From CBDFLT01 sp965249225 (GTDB lineage Bacteria > Chloroflexota > Dehalococcoidia > Lucifugimonadales > G963668185), in the NCBI GenBank assembly GCA_965249225.1, contig CBDFLT010000009.1, forward strand, positions 310,001-374,000: DNA of 64,000 nt. The letters are read 5' to 3'. The notes below the pieces were generated by a model that had not been told where the DNA came from, ran no database searches, and saw only the letters and a program-made list of their open reading frames with translations. Positions 35,547 to 44,371 of the stretch are shown piece by piece (within the stretch, counting starts at the first letter, position 1; every line of letters starts with the position of its first letter). The position numbers and the translations under genes are program-made.

Positions 35547-35623
35547 AACTCAATCGAGGTTCTCAACAGGTCTTGGGGCCGAGAGCCCTCCCACCATGAA
35601 GTATACCGCATCGCCCCGTCTCG

Positions 35624-35652
35624 TTTACAGTGTAGACCCGCTGCGGTATCCT
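35624..35652 (+). promoter_or_regulatory. sigma70-like promoter of hisS-prfA-prmC
   Basis: TTTACA and TATCCT are separated by 17 bases, about 90 bases before the hisS start. The gap to rel, which is divergent, is 194 bases. Confidence 0.45.
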
Positions 35653-35740
35653 AAATTGCCCGTTGAATTCACCCACCGCGGCCAAGCTCATGCGAGCCGA
35701 GCCGCTCAACCCGTGTTAGCGGACCTAGAGGTACGAGCCC

Positions 35741-36994
35741 GTGTTCAGAGCACCTCGCGGCACGACGGACATCCTGCCCGGAGAGCAGCGCTACTGGCGA
35801 TGGTTCGAGGCCATAGCCCAGCAGGTCGCCTCCAGATTCGGCTACGAGCGAATAGATACACCCATCTTTGAGGATACACGCCTCTTCGTCAGAGGCATCG
35901 GCGAGGTAACCGACATCGTCGAGAAGGAGACGTACACTTTCGACGACAGGGGTGGAGACCCGTTGACCCTGAGGCCGGAGGGGACCGCGCCGGTATGCCG
36001 TGCCTATATCCAGCACGGTATGCACAACCTGCCTCAACCGGTGCGCCTCCACTACATCTGTCCCATATTCCGCTATGAGCGCCCCCAATCAGGCAGGTAC
36101 CGCCAGCACCACCAGTTCGGCATCGAGGTGCTGGGGGACGCAGATGCTTCCATCGACGCGGAGGTCGTCGAACTGGGATGGCGGTTGCTCGAGGAGATGG
36201 GCCTGGGGGAGCTGTCTCTCAGCATAAACTCAATAGGCGACGCCCAGTGCCGGCCCGCTTACATCGAGAGGCTGCAGAAGCACCACCGGCAACACGAGGA
36301 GAGGCTATGCTCCGACTGCAAACGGAGACTGGCCAGCAACCCTCTGAGGCTGCTTGACTGCAAGCAAGTCTCTTGCCAGCCCGTAATCGCGACAGCTCCA
36401 CACAGCGTGGACCACCTTTGCGACGACTGCGCACACCATTTCGCTGGCCTTCTGGAATACCTCGAAGCGACGGGGATATCCAGTACTGTAGACAACAAGC
36501 TGGTGAGAGGATTCGACTACTACACCCGGACGGTGTTCGAGATCGTGCCGCCCGAGGGAGGTAGGCAGAGTACCATTGTAGGTGGAGGTCGGTACGACGG
36601 TTTGATCGAGGAGCTGGGAGGGAGCCCTACACCCGGGGTGGGCTTCGGGATGGGGATCGAAAGGGTACTGGAGAACCTCAAACGGCAAGGGGCGTCTCCA
36701 CCGGGCCGGGCGACGACGAGGGTCGCTATCGCTCACCTGGGCGCCGCCGCCAAGGTGGAGGGCGTCAAAATGGCCTCATCCCTTCGACGGCAAGGCATCA
36801 CCGCGGTGCTGGCGCCCTCGGGCCGAAGTCTCAAGGCCCAGCTGAAGTACGCCTCCGCTCAAAACGCCACCCACGCCATCATCATCGGCGACGAGGAGCT
36901 TCAGAAAGGCGCCGTGGTACTACGGGACATGACCAGCAGCCAGCAGTCCGAAGTGAGCCCTGACAAGCTACCCGAGGCATTAGGCGCGCGATAG
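35741..36994 (+). CDS. hisS: histidyl-tRNA synthetase
   Basis: A 417-residue class II synthetase. It has the start RAPRGTTDILPGEQRYW, motif 2 (LTLRPEGTAPVCRAYI and FRYERPQSGRYRQHHQFGIE), the histidine loop LVRGFDYYTRTVFEI and motif 3 near GVGFGMGIERVLENL, then an anticodon-binding domain. The middle insertion has four or more cysteines (CSDC, CDDC). GTG start. PrfA follows one base after the stop. Confidence 0.96.
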   Translation: MFRAPRGTTDILPGEQRYWRWFEAIAQQVASRFGYERIDTPIFEDTRLFVRGIGEVTDIVEKETYTFDDRGGDPLTLRPEGTAPVCRAYIQHGMHNLPQPVRLHYICPIFRYERPQSGRYRQHHQFGIEVLGDADASIDAEVVELGWRLLEEMGLGELSLSINSIGDAQCRPAYIERLQKHHRQHEERLCSDCKRRLASNPLRLLDCKQVSCQPVIATAPHSVDHLCDDCAHHFAGLLEYLEATGISSTVDNKLVRGFDYYTRTVFEIVPPEGGRQSTIVGGGRYDGLIEELGGSPTPGVGFGMGIERVLENLKRQGASPPGRATTRVAIAHLGAAAKVEGVKMASSLRRQGITAVLAPSGRSLKAQLKYASAQNATHAIIIGDEELQKGAVVLRDMTSSQQSEVSPDKLPEALGAR

Positions 36995-36995
36995 C

Positions 36996-38075
36996 ATGAA
37001 TCCGCTCATAGACAGACTTTCGAAACTAGAGCAGCGGTACGATGAGATAGAGCGGCTGCTCGCCGACCCGGAGGTCTCCACCGACTACTCACAGGTGCAA
37101 GAGCTGGCCAAGGAGCAGGCATCTCTCAAGGCCCTGGCATCCCTGTCCCGTGAATACCGCGAAGTTCTCGCTGAGCTCGACGACCTGCGAGCAATGTCTC
37201 GCGATGAGTCGGAGCAGGAGCTGGCGACGCTGGCGAAGGAGGAGCTAGATGGGCTCGAAGAGCGTAAGAACCGTATCGAGACAGAGCTCAGGCTGGCTCT
37301 CCTCCCCAAAGACCCCAACGACGAAAAGAGCGTGATCATGGAGGTCCGCGCCGGGACCGGCGGAGACGAGGCGGGGCTGTTCTCCGCCGAAATATTCCGC
37401 ATGTACTCCATGTACGCCCAGAGGAGGGGATGGCGGTTGGAGGTTATCGATGCCAATCGGACCGGACTGGGCGCTATTAAAGAGATCGTGTTTGAGATAA
37501 AGGGGACGGGGGCTTACAGCAGGCTGAAACACGAGAGCGGCGTCCACAGGGTCCAGCGCATCCCCGTCACGGAGTCGGGAGGCCGCATTCATACCTCAGC
37601 CGCCTCGGTGGCGGTCCTACCGGAGGCCGAAGCGGTGGACGTCGAGGTCAGGTCAGAAGATCTGCAGATCGACATCTTCCACGCCAGCGGCCATGGGGGC
37701 CAGCACGTGCAAAAGGTCGCCACCGCGATACGAATTACCCATCTGTCCACGGGTATCACGGCGGTGTGCCAGGACGAACGGTCCCAGCTGAAAAACAAGG
37801 AAAAGGCCATGTCCGTGCTCCGGTCACGCCTACTGGCCCGCGAGGTACAGGCGCAACAGCAGGAGGTAAGCGCGGAAAGACGGTCTCAGATCGGCACGGG
37901 CGATAGGTCCGAACGGGTACGCACCTACAACTACCCACAGAACCGCGTAACCGACCACCGGACCAGCCTCACCAGCCACAACCTCGATGAGGTCCTCGAC
38001 GGGGATGTGGACGAGTTCATCGAGGCTATGATCGCCAAGGAGCAGGAGCTCAAGCTGGAGCAAGCGGGCGTATGA
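36996..38075 (+). CDS. prfA: peptide chain release factor 1
   Basis: A 359-residue class I release factor with the GGQ motif in ASGHGGQHVQKVATAIR, where the glutamine is the usual methylation target of PrmC. RSERVRTYNYPQNRVTDHRT closes domain 3. It reads UAA/UAG stops. The gene is packed between hisS and prmC, so enzyme and substrate are co-expressed. Confidence 0.96.
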   Translation: MNPLIDRLSKLEQRYDEIERLLADPEVSTDYSQVQELAKEQASLKALASLSREYREVLAELDDLRAMSRDESEQELATLAKEELDGLEERKNRIETELRLALLPKDPNDEKSVIMEVRAGTGGDEAGLFSAEIFRMYSMYAQRRGWRLEVIDANRTGLGAIKEIVFEIKGTGAYSRLKHESGVHRVQRIPVTESGGRIHTSAASVAVLPEAEAVDVEVRSEDLQIDIFHASGHGGQHVQKVATAIRITHLSTGITAVCQDERSQLKNKEKAMSVLRSRLLAREVQAQQQEVSAERRSQIGTGDRSERVRTYNYPQNRVTDHRTSLTSHNLDEVLDGDVDEFIEAMIAKEQELKLEQAGV

Positions 38076-38118
38076 CTCTCAAGGAGTCACGGGCAATACG
38101 TCGGGCCATAAGGCCGAG

Positions 38119-38997
38119 GTGAAGCCGTCGGCCCGATCGCGGGAGCTTCTCACGGTGGGGAAATCGTGGGCCAGGGCAAGTCGCCGATTGGAGGACTGTG
38201 GGATCCCCGACCACGAGATCGAGGCCGAAGTGCTCGTGCGCCACACACTCGGCCTGACCCGGCACCACTTTTTCTCATCCCTGGACCAGCCGATGACGAA
38301 CGTCGCCCACGATGCGCTGGACGAACTCGTCCAGCGGCGGCTGGGGGGAGAGCCCCTGGCGTACATCGTCGGACACAGGGAGTTTTACGGGCTGGAGTTC
38401 CTGGTCAACCGGCACGTCCTGGTGCCCCGGCAGGAGACCGAGCTCCTGGTGGACATGGTCCTTGCCCATGCCTCAGTGAGGCGAGGGCGACGGCTGGACA
38501 TCGCGGACATCGGCACCGGGTGCGGCGCCATCGCGGTCGCCCTCGCCAGCAACCTCCCCCAGGCCACGGTGTACGCGACCGACATAAGCCGCAATTCGCT
38601 GGAGGTGGCGGACGCCAACTGCAGACGGCACCGGGTTGCGGACAGGGTCCACCTCTGCGAGGGAGACCTTCTCCAAGCGCTGCCCGGGCCGGTCGACGTC
38701 ATAGTCTCCAACCCACCGTACTTAAGCAGCAACGAGCTTGCGGTCCTTGCGCCGGAGCTGAGCAATGAGCCGTCGATCGCACTGGACGGAGGGGCAAGCG
38801 GGGTCGAGGTCACGAAGCGCCTGCTTGAGCAGGCCCCCACCTGCGTCAGACCCGGAGGTCAGGTCTTCGTAGAGATCTCCCCCAGACAGCTCGAGTCGGT
38901 GACACAACTGGCCCAAGAGCATTTCCCGCACGGGCACGTCGACTTCGCTCGGGACATGCTGGGACTGCCAAGGGCGGTCAGCGTCCGGGTGCCCTAG
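38119..38997 (+). CDS. prmC: release factor glutamine methyltransferase PrmC
   Basis: A 292-residue N5-glutamine methyltransferase that modifies the GGQ glutamine of release factors. The helical N-terminal domain (LGGEPLAYIVGHREFYGLEF) is followed by the SAM fold (IADIGTGCGAIAVALA) and the catalytic NPPY in VIVSNPPYLSS. It follows prfA by 43 bases. GTG start; no clear ribosome binding site. Confidence 0.95.
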   Translation: MKPSARSRELLTVGKSWARASRRLEDCGIPDHEIEAEVLVRHTLGLTRHHFFSSLDQPMTNVAHDALDELVQRRLGGEPLAYIVGHREFYGLEFLVNRHVLVPRQETELLVDMVLAHASVRRGRRLDIADIGTGCGAIAVALASNLPQATVYATDISRNSLEVADANCRRHRVADRVHLCEGDLLQALPGPVDVIVSNPPYLSSNELAVLAPELSNEPSIALDGGASGVEVTKRLLEQAPTCVRPGGQVFVEISPRQLESVTQLAQEHFPHGHVDFARDMLGLPRAVSVRVP

Positions 38998-39055
38998 ACG
39001 CTGTGCTAGAATGGGAAACGCTTTTAACGCCCACAGCCCTAGGGTGGTTAATACG

Positions 39056-39580
39056 GTGTCCACAGAGCAACAACAGCCCAGACAAGGTTTCACCCAGGCC
39101 TCCGGACGTCCACCTACATCTATAGACTCGGACCCCAACACGGAAAGCCCCGCAGGGTACGACGAGCTCATTCGACATTTCGGGGAGGCCATGCGCCGGG
39201 TCGCCAAACTGGAAGCTCAGGTGGAAAAGCTGACCCAGCAGCTAGGTGACCCCATGGCATCCAAGGACGCATCCAGCGAGGATATTCCCGGGGCCCAGGC
39301 CCAGTCGCGACAACGTCTCCTCGGCAGGATCGAAGAGCTTGAAGCGCACCTTGCGGACACGCCTCCCAGCCCGCAGCCGAAACCACACGAAGACACGGCC
39401 CAACGCGACGATGAGATCGCCCACCTGAGGCTGCAGCTGGCCAACCTCAGCCAGAAGCTGTCCCGGGCCGAGGACGATCTCAAAATCTTTCGCGGCGAGC
39501 CGGTGCGTCGCCGAAGCCGGGGACGCAGAAGCAGCAGCACGCCGTGGTGGAAGTTCTGGCACCGACGGCAGTCCGGCTAA
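39056..39580 (+). CDS. coiled-coil protein with Trp-rich basic C-terminus
   Basis: About 174 residues, unrecognised. Two heptad-rich helices (HFGEAMRRVAKLEAQVEKLT; LRLQLANLSQKLSRAEDDLK) are joined by a Pro-rich linker. The end is basic (VRRRSRGRRSSSTP) and closes with WWKFWHRRQSG, which could dip into the membrane surface. A TAGAAT box at 39007-39012 and an AGGGTGG site favour the GTG start used here; an earlier ATG at 39011 overlaps that box. It follows prmC and may be a small membrane-associated scaffold, which is inference only. Confidence 0.65.
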   Translation: MSTEQQQPRQGFTQASGRPPTSIDSDPNTESPAGYDELIRHFGEAMRRVAKLEAQVEKLTQQLGDPMASKDASSEDIPGAQAQSRQRLLGRIEELEAHLADTPPSPQPKPHEDTAQRDDEIAHLRLQLANLSQKLSRAEDDLKIFRGEPVRRRSRGRRSSSTPWWKFWHRRQSG

Positions 39581-39656
39581 CCTCCCGCTACCCCTCCGGC
39601 TGAGCTACTCCCCACCGCCGATCAACCTGGCGGGGATAGCCCTCGAAAGTGCTCTC

Positions 39657-39665
39657 TGGTAACAT
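39657..39665 (+). promoter_or_regulatory. possible extended -10 promoter of the aldo/keto reductase gene
   Basis: TGGTAACAT is identical to the element before the MetF-like gene at 26633, including flanking bases (CTGGTAACATnGGTTG). No good -35 is seen, as expected for an extended -10 promoter. Confidence 0.3.
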
Positions 39666-39737
39666 GGGTTGTCCCGCAGTGCTAGACATCCCTAGGAAGA
39701 GCACAGTCCAGCCCTACGAATAAAATCCGAGGTCCAC

Positions 39738-40709
39738 ATGGAAACCAGAGCTTTGGGTAAGGACGGTCCACAGGTCTCCATGCTATGCCTGGGGACGTGG
39801 CCAATCGCAGGCGGCCTCGGCCCCGTGCAAGAAGACCAGGGCATCGCCACCGTGAAAGCCGCCATCGAGGCGGGGATGACGTTCCTGGACACCGCTGAGG
39901 ACTACCGCACCAGCGAGTCCTTGATCGGTGAGGCCATCGCCGGTCAGCGAGACAAGGTCTTCATAGCCAGCAAGGTTTCATACCATTACTCATTTGAGGC
40001 CATGAGCCGGTCACTCGACAACAGCCTGAAGGCTCTGCGCACCGACTATATAGACCTGTACCAGCTTCACGAGCCGAAGGCAAAATATTCCATCGAAGAG
40101 TCGATGGAAAGCCTTCTCCGACTGCGTGAAACGGGAAAGATAAGGTACCTGGGCCTGTCCAACTACCTGGCGGACCAGGTGAGGGAAGCCCTGACCTTCG
40201 GGCCCATCAACAGCGTACAGCCGCCTTACAACATGATGTTCCGGTTCGCTGAGAGGACGTTGGTGCCGTGCTGCCTGGAAAACGGCATCGGCATCATCCC
40301 CTACTCAGTGCTCGGCAGGGGAATGCTGTCGGGCAAGTACCGACCGGGGGTCACGTTTCCTCCGGGTGATGAGCGGCACGGGATGGGTATGTTCGAGGCC
40401 GAAAGGTTTCAACGCACCTATCAGGTCATCGAGCGGTGGAAGCAGTGGGCCCTTGACCACGGTCGCGACCTGCTGCAGCTGTCCATTGCCTGGATGACAG
40501 CGCAGCCGGCGGTGACGGCGCCTATAGTGGGAGCCAAGTCGCCCGAGCAGGTGCACCATATCGTCAAGGCCGCGGACTGGAGGCTTACCCCGAGCGATCT
40601 CAAAGAGATCGACGAGATCCGTGGCGACCTGCCCGATCAACCCCCCATAGACGACATCGAGATGATAGAGGGCGGCGAGTGGAGGGTCTTGGGTCAGTTG
40701 GCGCCGTAG
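39738..40709 (+). CDS. aldo/keto reductase
   Basis: A 323-residue NADPH-dependent reductase. The catalytic Asp and Tyr are in FLDTAEDYRTSESLIGEAI, the Lys in KVFIASKV and the His in YIDLYQLHEPK, with the nucleotide-binding APIVGAKSPEQV near the end. The substrate is not readable. A second member of the family lies at 60445-61359 but the two are not close copies. Transcribed alone. Confidence 0.92.
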   Translation: METRALGKDGPQVSMLCLGTWPIAGGLGPVQEDQGIATVKAAIEAGMTFLDTAEDYRTSESLIGEAIAGQRDKVFIASKVSYHYSFEAMSRSLDNSLKALRTDYIDLYQLHEPKAKYSIEESMESLLRLRETGKIRYLGLSNYLADQVREALTFGPINSVQPPYNMMFRFAERTLVPCCLENGIGIIPYSVLGRGMLSGKYRPGVTFPPGDERHGMGMFEAERFQRTYQVIERWKQWALDHGRDLLQLSIAWMTAQPAVTAPIVGAKSPEQVHHIVKAADWRLTPSDLKEIDEIRGDLPDQPPIDDIEMIEGGEWRVLGQLAP

Positions 40710-40811
40710 GGCGAAAAAGGATAGACGGCGGGCGTCCGGTTCAGCGTCCAGTTGAACAAAAAGCCGATTTAAGCCACTTCTACTCCCACAGGCGAGGTTA
40801 ATCCCGCTCCA

Positions 40812-40838
40812 AGGTGGTTTTTTCTCAGCCAACCACCT
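40812..40838. repeat. hairpin, 8-bp stem, upstream of phzF-like gene
   Basis: AGGTGGTT and AACCACCT are perfect complements around an 11-base loop that starts with TTTT. It lies in the 218-base gap between the aldo/keto reductase and the PhzF-like gene, and may act as an operator or an attenuator. No T-run follows the stem. Confidence 0.45.
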
Positions 40839-40927
40839 ACCCCACACAGCGGGTCATTTCCGAAGCCCTTCTCTAAACCGCTGGCGCTCATATACCCTAC
40901 TCGCTTCCAACGCGGAGGTTTACCCCA

Positions 40928-41857
40928 GTGGCCCGGAATGAACATAGTTGGCTCCAGCTTCGACAGGTCGACGTGTTTACCGACAGGCCCAACGCCGGGA
41001 ACCCCCTTGCGGTGGTGCTGGGCGCGGACGGCCTGAGCGAAGGGCGGATGCAGGAGATCGCCCGAGAGATGAATCTGTCCGAAACGTCTTTCGTTACCAG
41101 GCCAACGAAACGCGACGCCGATTACAGAATCCGAATATTTACCCCGGAGCGTGAGCTTGCCTTCGCAGGCCATCCCTCCATTGGGACCGCTCATGTGCTG
41201 ATGGAAGAGGGCTTAGTTCAGACTGATGACTTCCCCGCCGTCGTGTGTCAGGAGGTAGGCATCGGGGTTTTGCCTCTGGAGATCTTCGTCCGGCGTGGAG
41301 AGCCCACACGCATCGTCATGACCCAGGGAACGCCTCGGTACCACGAGACCTTCGAGGGCGTCGAGGTCTTTGCGTCGGCGCTAGGCATAACCGAGACCGA
41401 GATCGAGGCCACCGGCCTCGTTCCGCAAATCGTATCGACGGGACTCAAGCAGATGATGGTGCCGGTAGGCTCTCTGAAGACGGTCGCCAGCATGACGCCG
41501 GACATGGCCGGACTCTCGCGGCTGGAGAAGGCCTTCGACTACACCGGGTGCTCTGTGTTCAGCCTGGAAACTCTCTCGGAGGAGACGAGTGCGCACGTGC
41601 GCTTCTTCGCACCGGCGGCTGGAGTGCCGGAGGACCCGGCGACGGGCAGCGCCGCCGGAGCACTGGGGGCGTACCTGCTGCGTCAGGGCGTCCTGGACGC
41701 CACACGAAACCCCGTGAGTTTTACGATCGAGCAAGGCGAGGAGCTGGGGCGGCCGAGCCGCATTTACGTGGAGGTCAGCCACGATCAAGCGGTCGCCACG
41801 GAAGTCAGGGTCGGTGGAACCGCCGTCACCGTGGCCAAAGGCGAGCTGGCGGTGTGA
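40928..41857 (+). CDS. PhzF family isomerase/epimerase-like protein
   Basis: A 309-residue protein with the diaminopimelate-epimerase-like fold. It has the start VDVFTDRPNAGNPLAVVLGA, the catalytic Glu in MNLSETSFV, FAGHPSIGTAHVL and DPATGSAAGALGAYLLRQG. PhzF itself isomerises a phenazine precursor, but most relatives work on unknown small metabolites and no phenazine genes are near. GTG start after GGAGG. Confidence 0.9.
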   Translation: MARNEHSWLQLRQVDVFTDRPNAGNPLAVVLGADGLSEGRMQEIAREMNLSETSFVTRPTKRDADYRIRIFTPERELAFAGHPSIGTAHVLMEEGLVQTDDFPAVVCQEVGIGVLPLEIFVRRGEPTRIVMTQGTPRYHETFEGVEVFASALGITETEIEATGLVPQIVSTGLKQMMVPVGSLKTVASMTPDMAGLSRLEKAFDYTGCSVFSLETLSEETSAHVRFFAPAAGVPEDPATGSAAGALGAYLLRQGVLDATRNPVSFTIEQGEELGRPSRIYVEVSHDQAVATEVRVGGTAVTVAKGELAV

Positions 41858-41928
41858 TGTCCGCGGTCGTGGGGAGTCCAGCTAAGGGGGCATACGGCTG
41901 AAGGCTCCCTTACGGCCCCTGTTAGCCG

Positions 41929-43068
41929 CTAATCGAGTCCAAGCTGGAAGTGCTTGCCCTCCGTCTTTATCGACGGCGCGATAACGACCTCGGCCCGGTG
42001 CATGTCGCGGATGGTGAAGGCGCCGACCATCCCCATGCATATTTGCAGCGCGCCTATCAGGTTCTGGGTGCCGTCGGTCCGAGACGTGGGCCCGAACAGT
42101 ATCTGCTCCAGGGTGCCCTTCACGCCGACTTTGATCCGGGTCCCTCTGGGCAGCGCCGGATGGGGACCGGCCATACCCCAGTTGTATCCTTTGCCGGGGG
42201 CCTCCTCCGCTTGGGCGAGGGGAGTACCCAGCATCACGGCGTCGGCGCCGCACACGAAGGCCTTGCACAGGTCACCGCCGGTTCGTATGCCGCCGTCGGT
42301 GATCACCGGCACATAGCTTCCGGTCCTGCGGTGGTACTCGTCCCGTGCGGCCGCACATTCCATGGTGGCGGTCACCTGCGGCACGCCCACGCCGGTGACC
42401 TCACGGGTGGTGCAGGCCGCGCCAGGGCCAACACCCACCAGCACGCCGTGGATACCGGTCTCCATCAGTTCCAAGGCGACGTCGTACGAAACGCAGTTGC
42501 CCACCATCACGGGTACATTGACCATCTCAAGCAGCTCGGAGAATATGAGGCCCCGCGTGCTCTTTGAGATGTGCTTGGCGGTGGTGACGGTGGACTGGAC
42601 CACCAGAAGGTCGGCTCCGGCCTCAACCGCGAACGGGGCGAGGCGTTTGGTATTCGCCGGGGTAACAGAAACGGCGCACTTGGCGCCGCTTTTCTTGATC
42701 TCCTTCACCCGCTCTCCTATCAGGTCTTCCTTGATGGGAGCCGCGTAAACCTCTTGAAGAAGAGCCGTCACCCCCTCCTGGGACGCGTCTACAATGCGGG
42801 CGATCGCCTCCTCCGGCTCGTGGTACCTGGTCTGGACCCCCTCCAGGTTCATCACGCCCAGTCCCCCCTGTCTGTCCATCATGGTTGCGAAGGAGGGAGA
42901 TACTATGGGGTCCATCGCAGAGGCGAGAACGGGCGTGGACAGGGTAAGCCCGTTAATGGAGAACTCGGTGCTGGTCTGGTCCGGGTTTATGGTGACGCCG
43001 CCGGGTACGATGGCTACTTCGTCGAAGCCGTATGCGCGCCTAAGCTCCCTCAGCGGAGATTCCCCCAA
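41929..43068 (-). CDS. guaB3: GuaB3 family IMP dehydrogenase-related protein
   Basis: A 379-residue TIM barrel related to IMP dehydrogenase but without the two CBS domains. The catalytic Cys-Thr loop is GPGAACTTREVTGVGVPQ; the phosphate loop is ITDGGIRTGGDLCKAFVCGA. The start LRRAYGFDEVAIVPGGVTIN is typical of GuaB3 proteins, best known in actinobacteria, where the activity has been debated. TTG start after AAGGGGTGA. It is divergent from queG. Confidence 0.88.
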   Translation of the reverse strand: MGESPLRELRRAYGFDEVAIVPGGVTINPDQTSTEFSINGLTLSTPVLASAMDPIVSPSFATMMDRQGGLGVMNLEGVQTRYHEPEEAIARIVDASQEGVTALLQEVYAAPIKEDLIGERVKEIKKSGAKCAVSVTPANTKRLAPFAVEAGADLLVVQSTVTTAKHISKSTRGLIFSELLEMVNVPVMVGNCVSYDVALELMETGIHGVLVGVGPGAACTTREVTGVGVPQVTATMECAAARDEYHRRTGSYVPVITDGGIRTGGDLCKAFVCGADAVMLGTPLAQAEEAPGKGYNWGMAGPHPALPRGTRIKVGVKGTLEQILFGPTSRTDGTQNLIGALQICMGMVGAFTIRDMHRAEVVIAPSIKTEGKHFQLGLD

Positions 43069-43224
43069 CGCGTCACCCCTTAATCAGAGTATGCGCGACT
43101 ATAGCACCGGGGTCCGGCCACGTCAAGGACTCCACTTGGCGCTGATGCATTGAACCCGGGCCCTATGACATAATGTGGATACCCAGGCACACAATCGAAA
43201 GTGTTGCGTTTGCCAGGACAAGAT

Positions 43225-44370
43225 ATGGGCAAGCTTGAACGGTCCATAAAAGAATACGGTAAATCGCTGGGCTTTGACATCGTCGGCATCGCCACCGCCG
43301 AGCCCTTCGTGCGGGACGAGACGGCCGCCGTCGAAAGAATCCGCGAGGGCCTGATGGACGGCCTGCCTTGGTACACCGAGGAGCGGGTCCACCGCGCCAC
43401 TCACCCCGAGCTTTTGCTGGAGGACGCCCGGTCCATCATCTCCCTGGCCATAAGCTATCTCAACGAGCCGGGTGAGTCCGCCGCAGAAGGACCCACCGGC
43501 AGGATCGCCCGCTACGCCTGGGGCGACGACTACCACACGGTGATCAAAGCCCGGCTGAGGGAATTCGTCGAGGGCCTGGGCGAACGGCTCAGCCGCCAGG
43601 TAAAGGCACGCATCTTCGTGGACGACGGGCCCATGAACGACAGGGCCGCCGCGGAGCGGGCGGGCGTCGGCTGGTTCGGCAAGAACACCAACATCCTGAC
43701 CCCCAGCCATGGCTCATGGGTGCTCCTGGGCCAGGTAATCACCGACCTGGAGCTGGAGCCCGACGTACCCCTCTCAAAGACGTGCGGCGAGTGCGTGCGC
43801 TGCATCGATGCGTGTCCGACGGGCGCCATCGTGGCGCCTTACGTGATCGACAACACGCGCTGCATCTCCTTCCTCACCATCGAGCTTCGTGGAGCCATCC
43901 CCAGGGAGCTACGGCCGCTGGTGGGGGACTGGGTGTTCGGGTGCGACATCTGCCAGGACGTGTGTCCCGTGAACCGGGATGTCCGTCTGAGCCTGGAGCC
44001 GGCGTTTCAGCAGCGCCACGACTTCGCGGCCCCGGCCCTGATTCCGCTTCTTTACATGGACGATGAGGCGTTTCGAGAGCGCTTTCGTAACAGCGCGGTG
44101 AAGCGGGCCAAGCGCATCGGCCTTCAGCGCAACGTTTGCGTGGCCCTGGGCAACATCGGCGATCCCGCGGCGGTGCCTGCGCTGGTCGATGCCCTGAACG
44201 GCCGCGAACCGCTCGTCCGCCTGCACGCGGCGTGGGCCCTGGGCCGCATCGGGGAACGAATGGCGGAAGAAGCTTTAGGGACGGCCTCGTCCACCGAGCA
44301 AGACCCCGACGTTCTGGAAGAGATCGAGGCCGCGCTCGCGGAGATGGGCGTTCCTACCGCGAGCCGGTAG
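43225..44370 (+). CDS. queG: epoxyqueuosine reductase
   Basis: About 381 residues. The N-terminal cobalamin-binding part includes DDGPMNDRAAAERAGVGWFG. Two [4Fe-4S] motifs (CGECVRCIDACPTGAI and CDICQDVCPVNRD) follow, then a C-terminal HEAT-repeat part (VRLHAAWALGRIGERMAEEA). It carries out the last step of queuosine synthesis on tRNA. The ATG has CAGGA upstream; frames also open at GTG 43201. One base separates its stop from the Nmad3-like gene. Confidence 0.94.
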   Translation: MGKLERSIKEYGKSLGFDIVGIATAEPFVRDETAAVERIREGLMDGLPWYTEERVHRATHPELLLEDARSIISLAISYLNEPGESAAEGPTGRIARYAWGDDYHTVIKARLREFVEGLGERLSRQVKARIFVDDGPMNDRAAAERAGVGWFGKNTNILTPSHGSWVLLGQVITDLELEPDVPLSKTCGECVRCIDACPTGAIVAPYVIDNTRCISFLTIELRGAIPRELRPLVGDWVFGCDICQDVCPVNRDVRLSLEPAFQQRHDFAAPALIPLLYMDDEAFRERFRNSAVKRAKRIGLQRNVCVALGNIGDPAAVPALVDALNGREPLVRLHAAWALGRIGERMAEEALGTASSTEQDPDVLEEIEAALAEMGVPTASR

Positions 44371-44371
44371 C

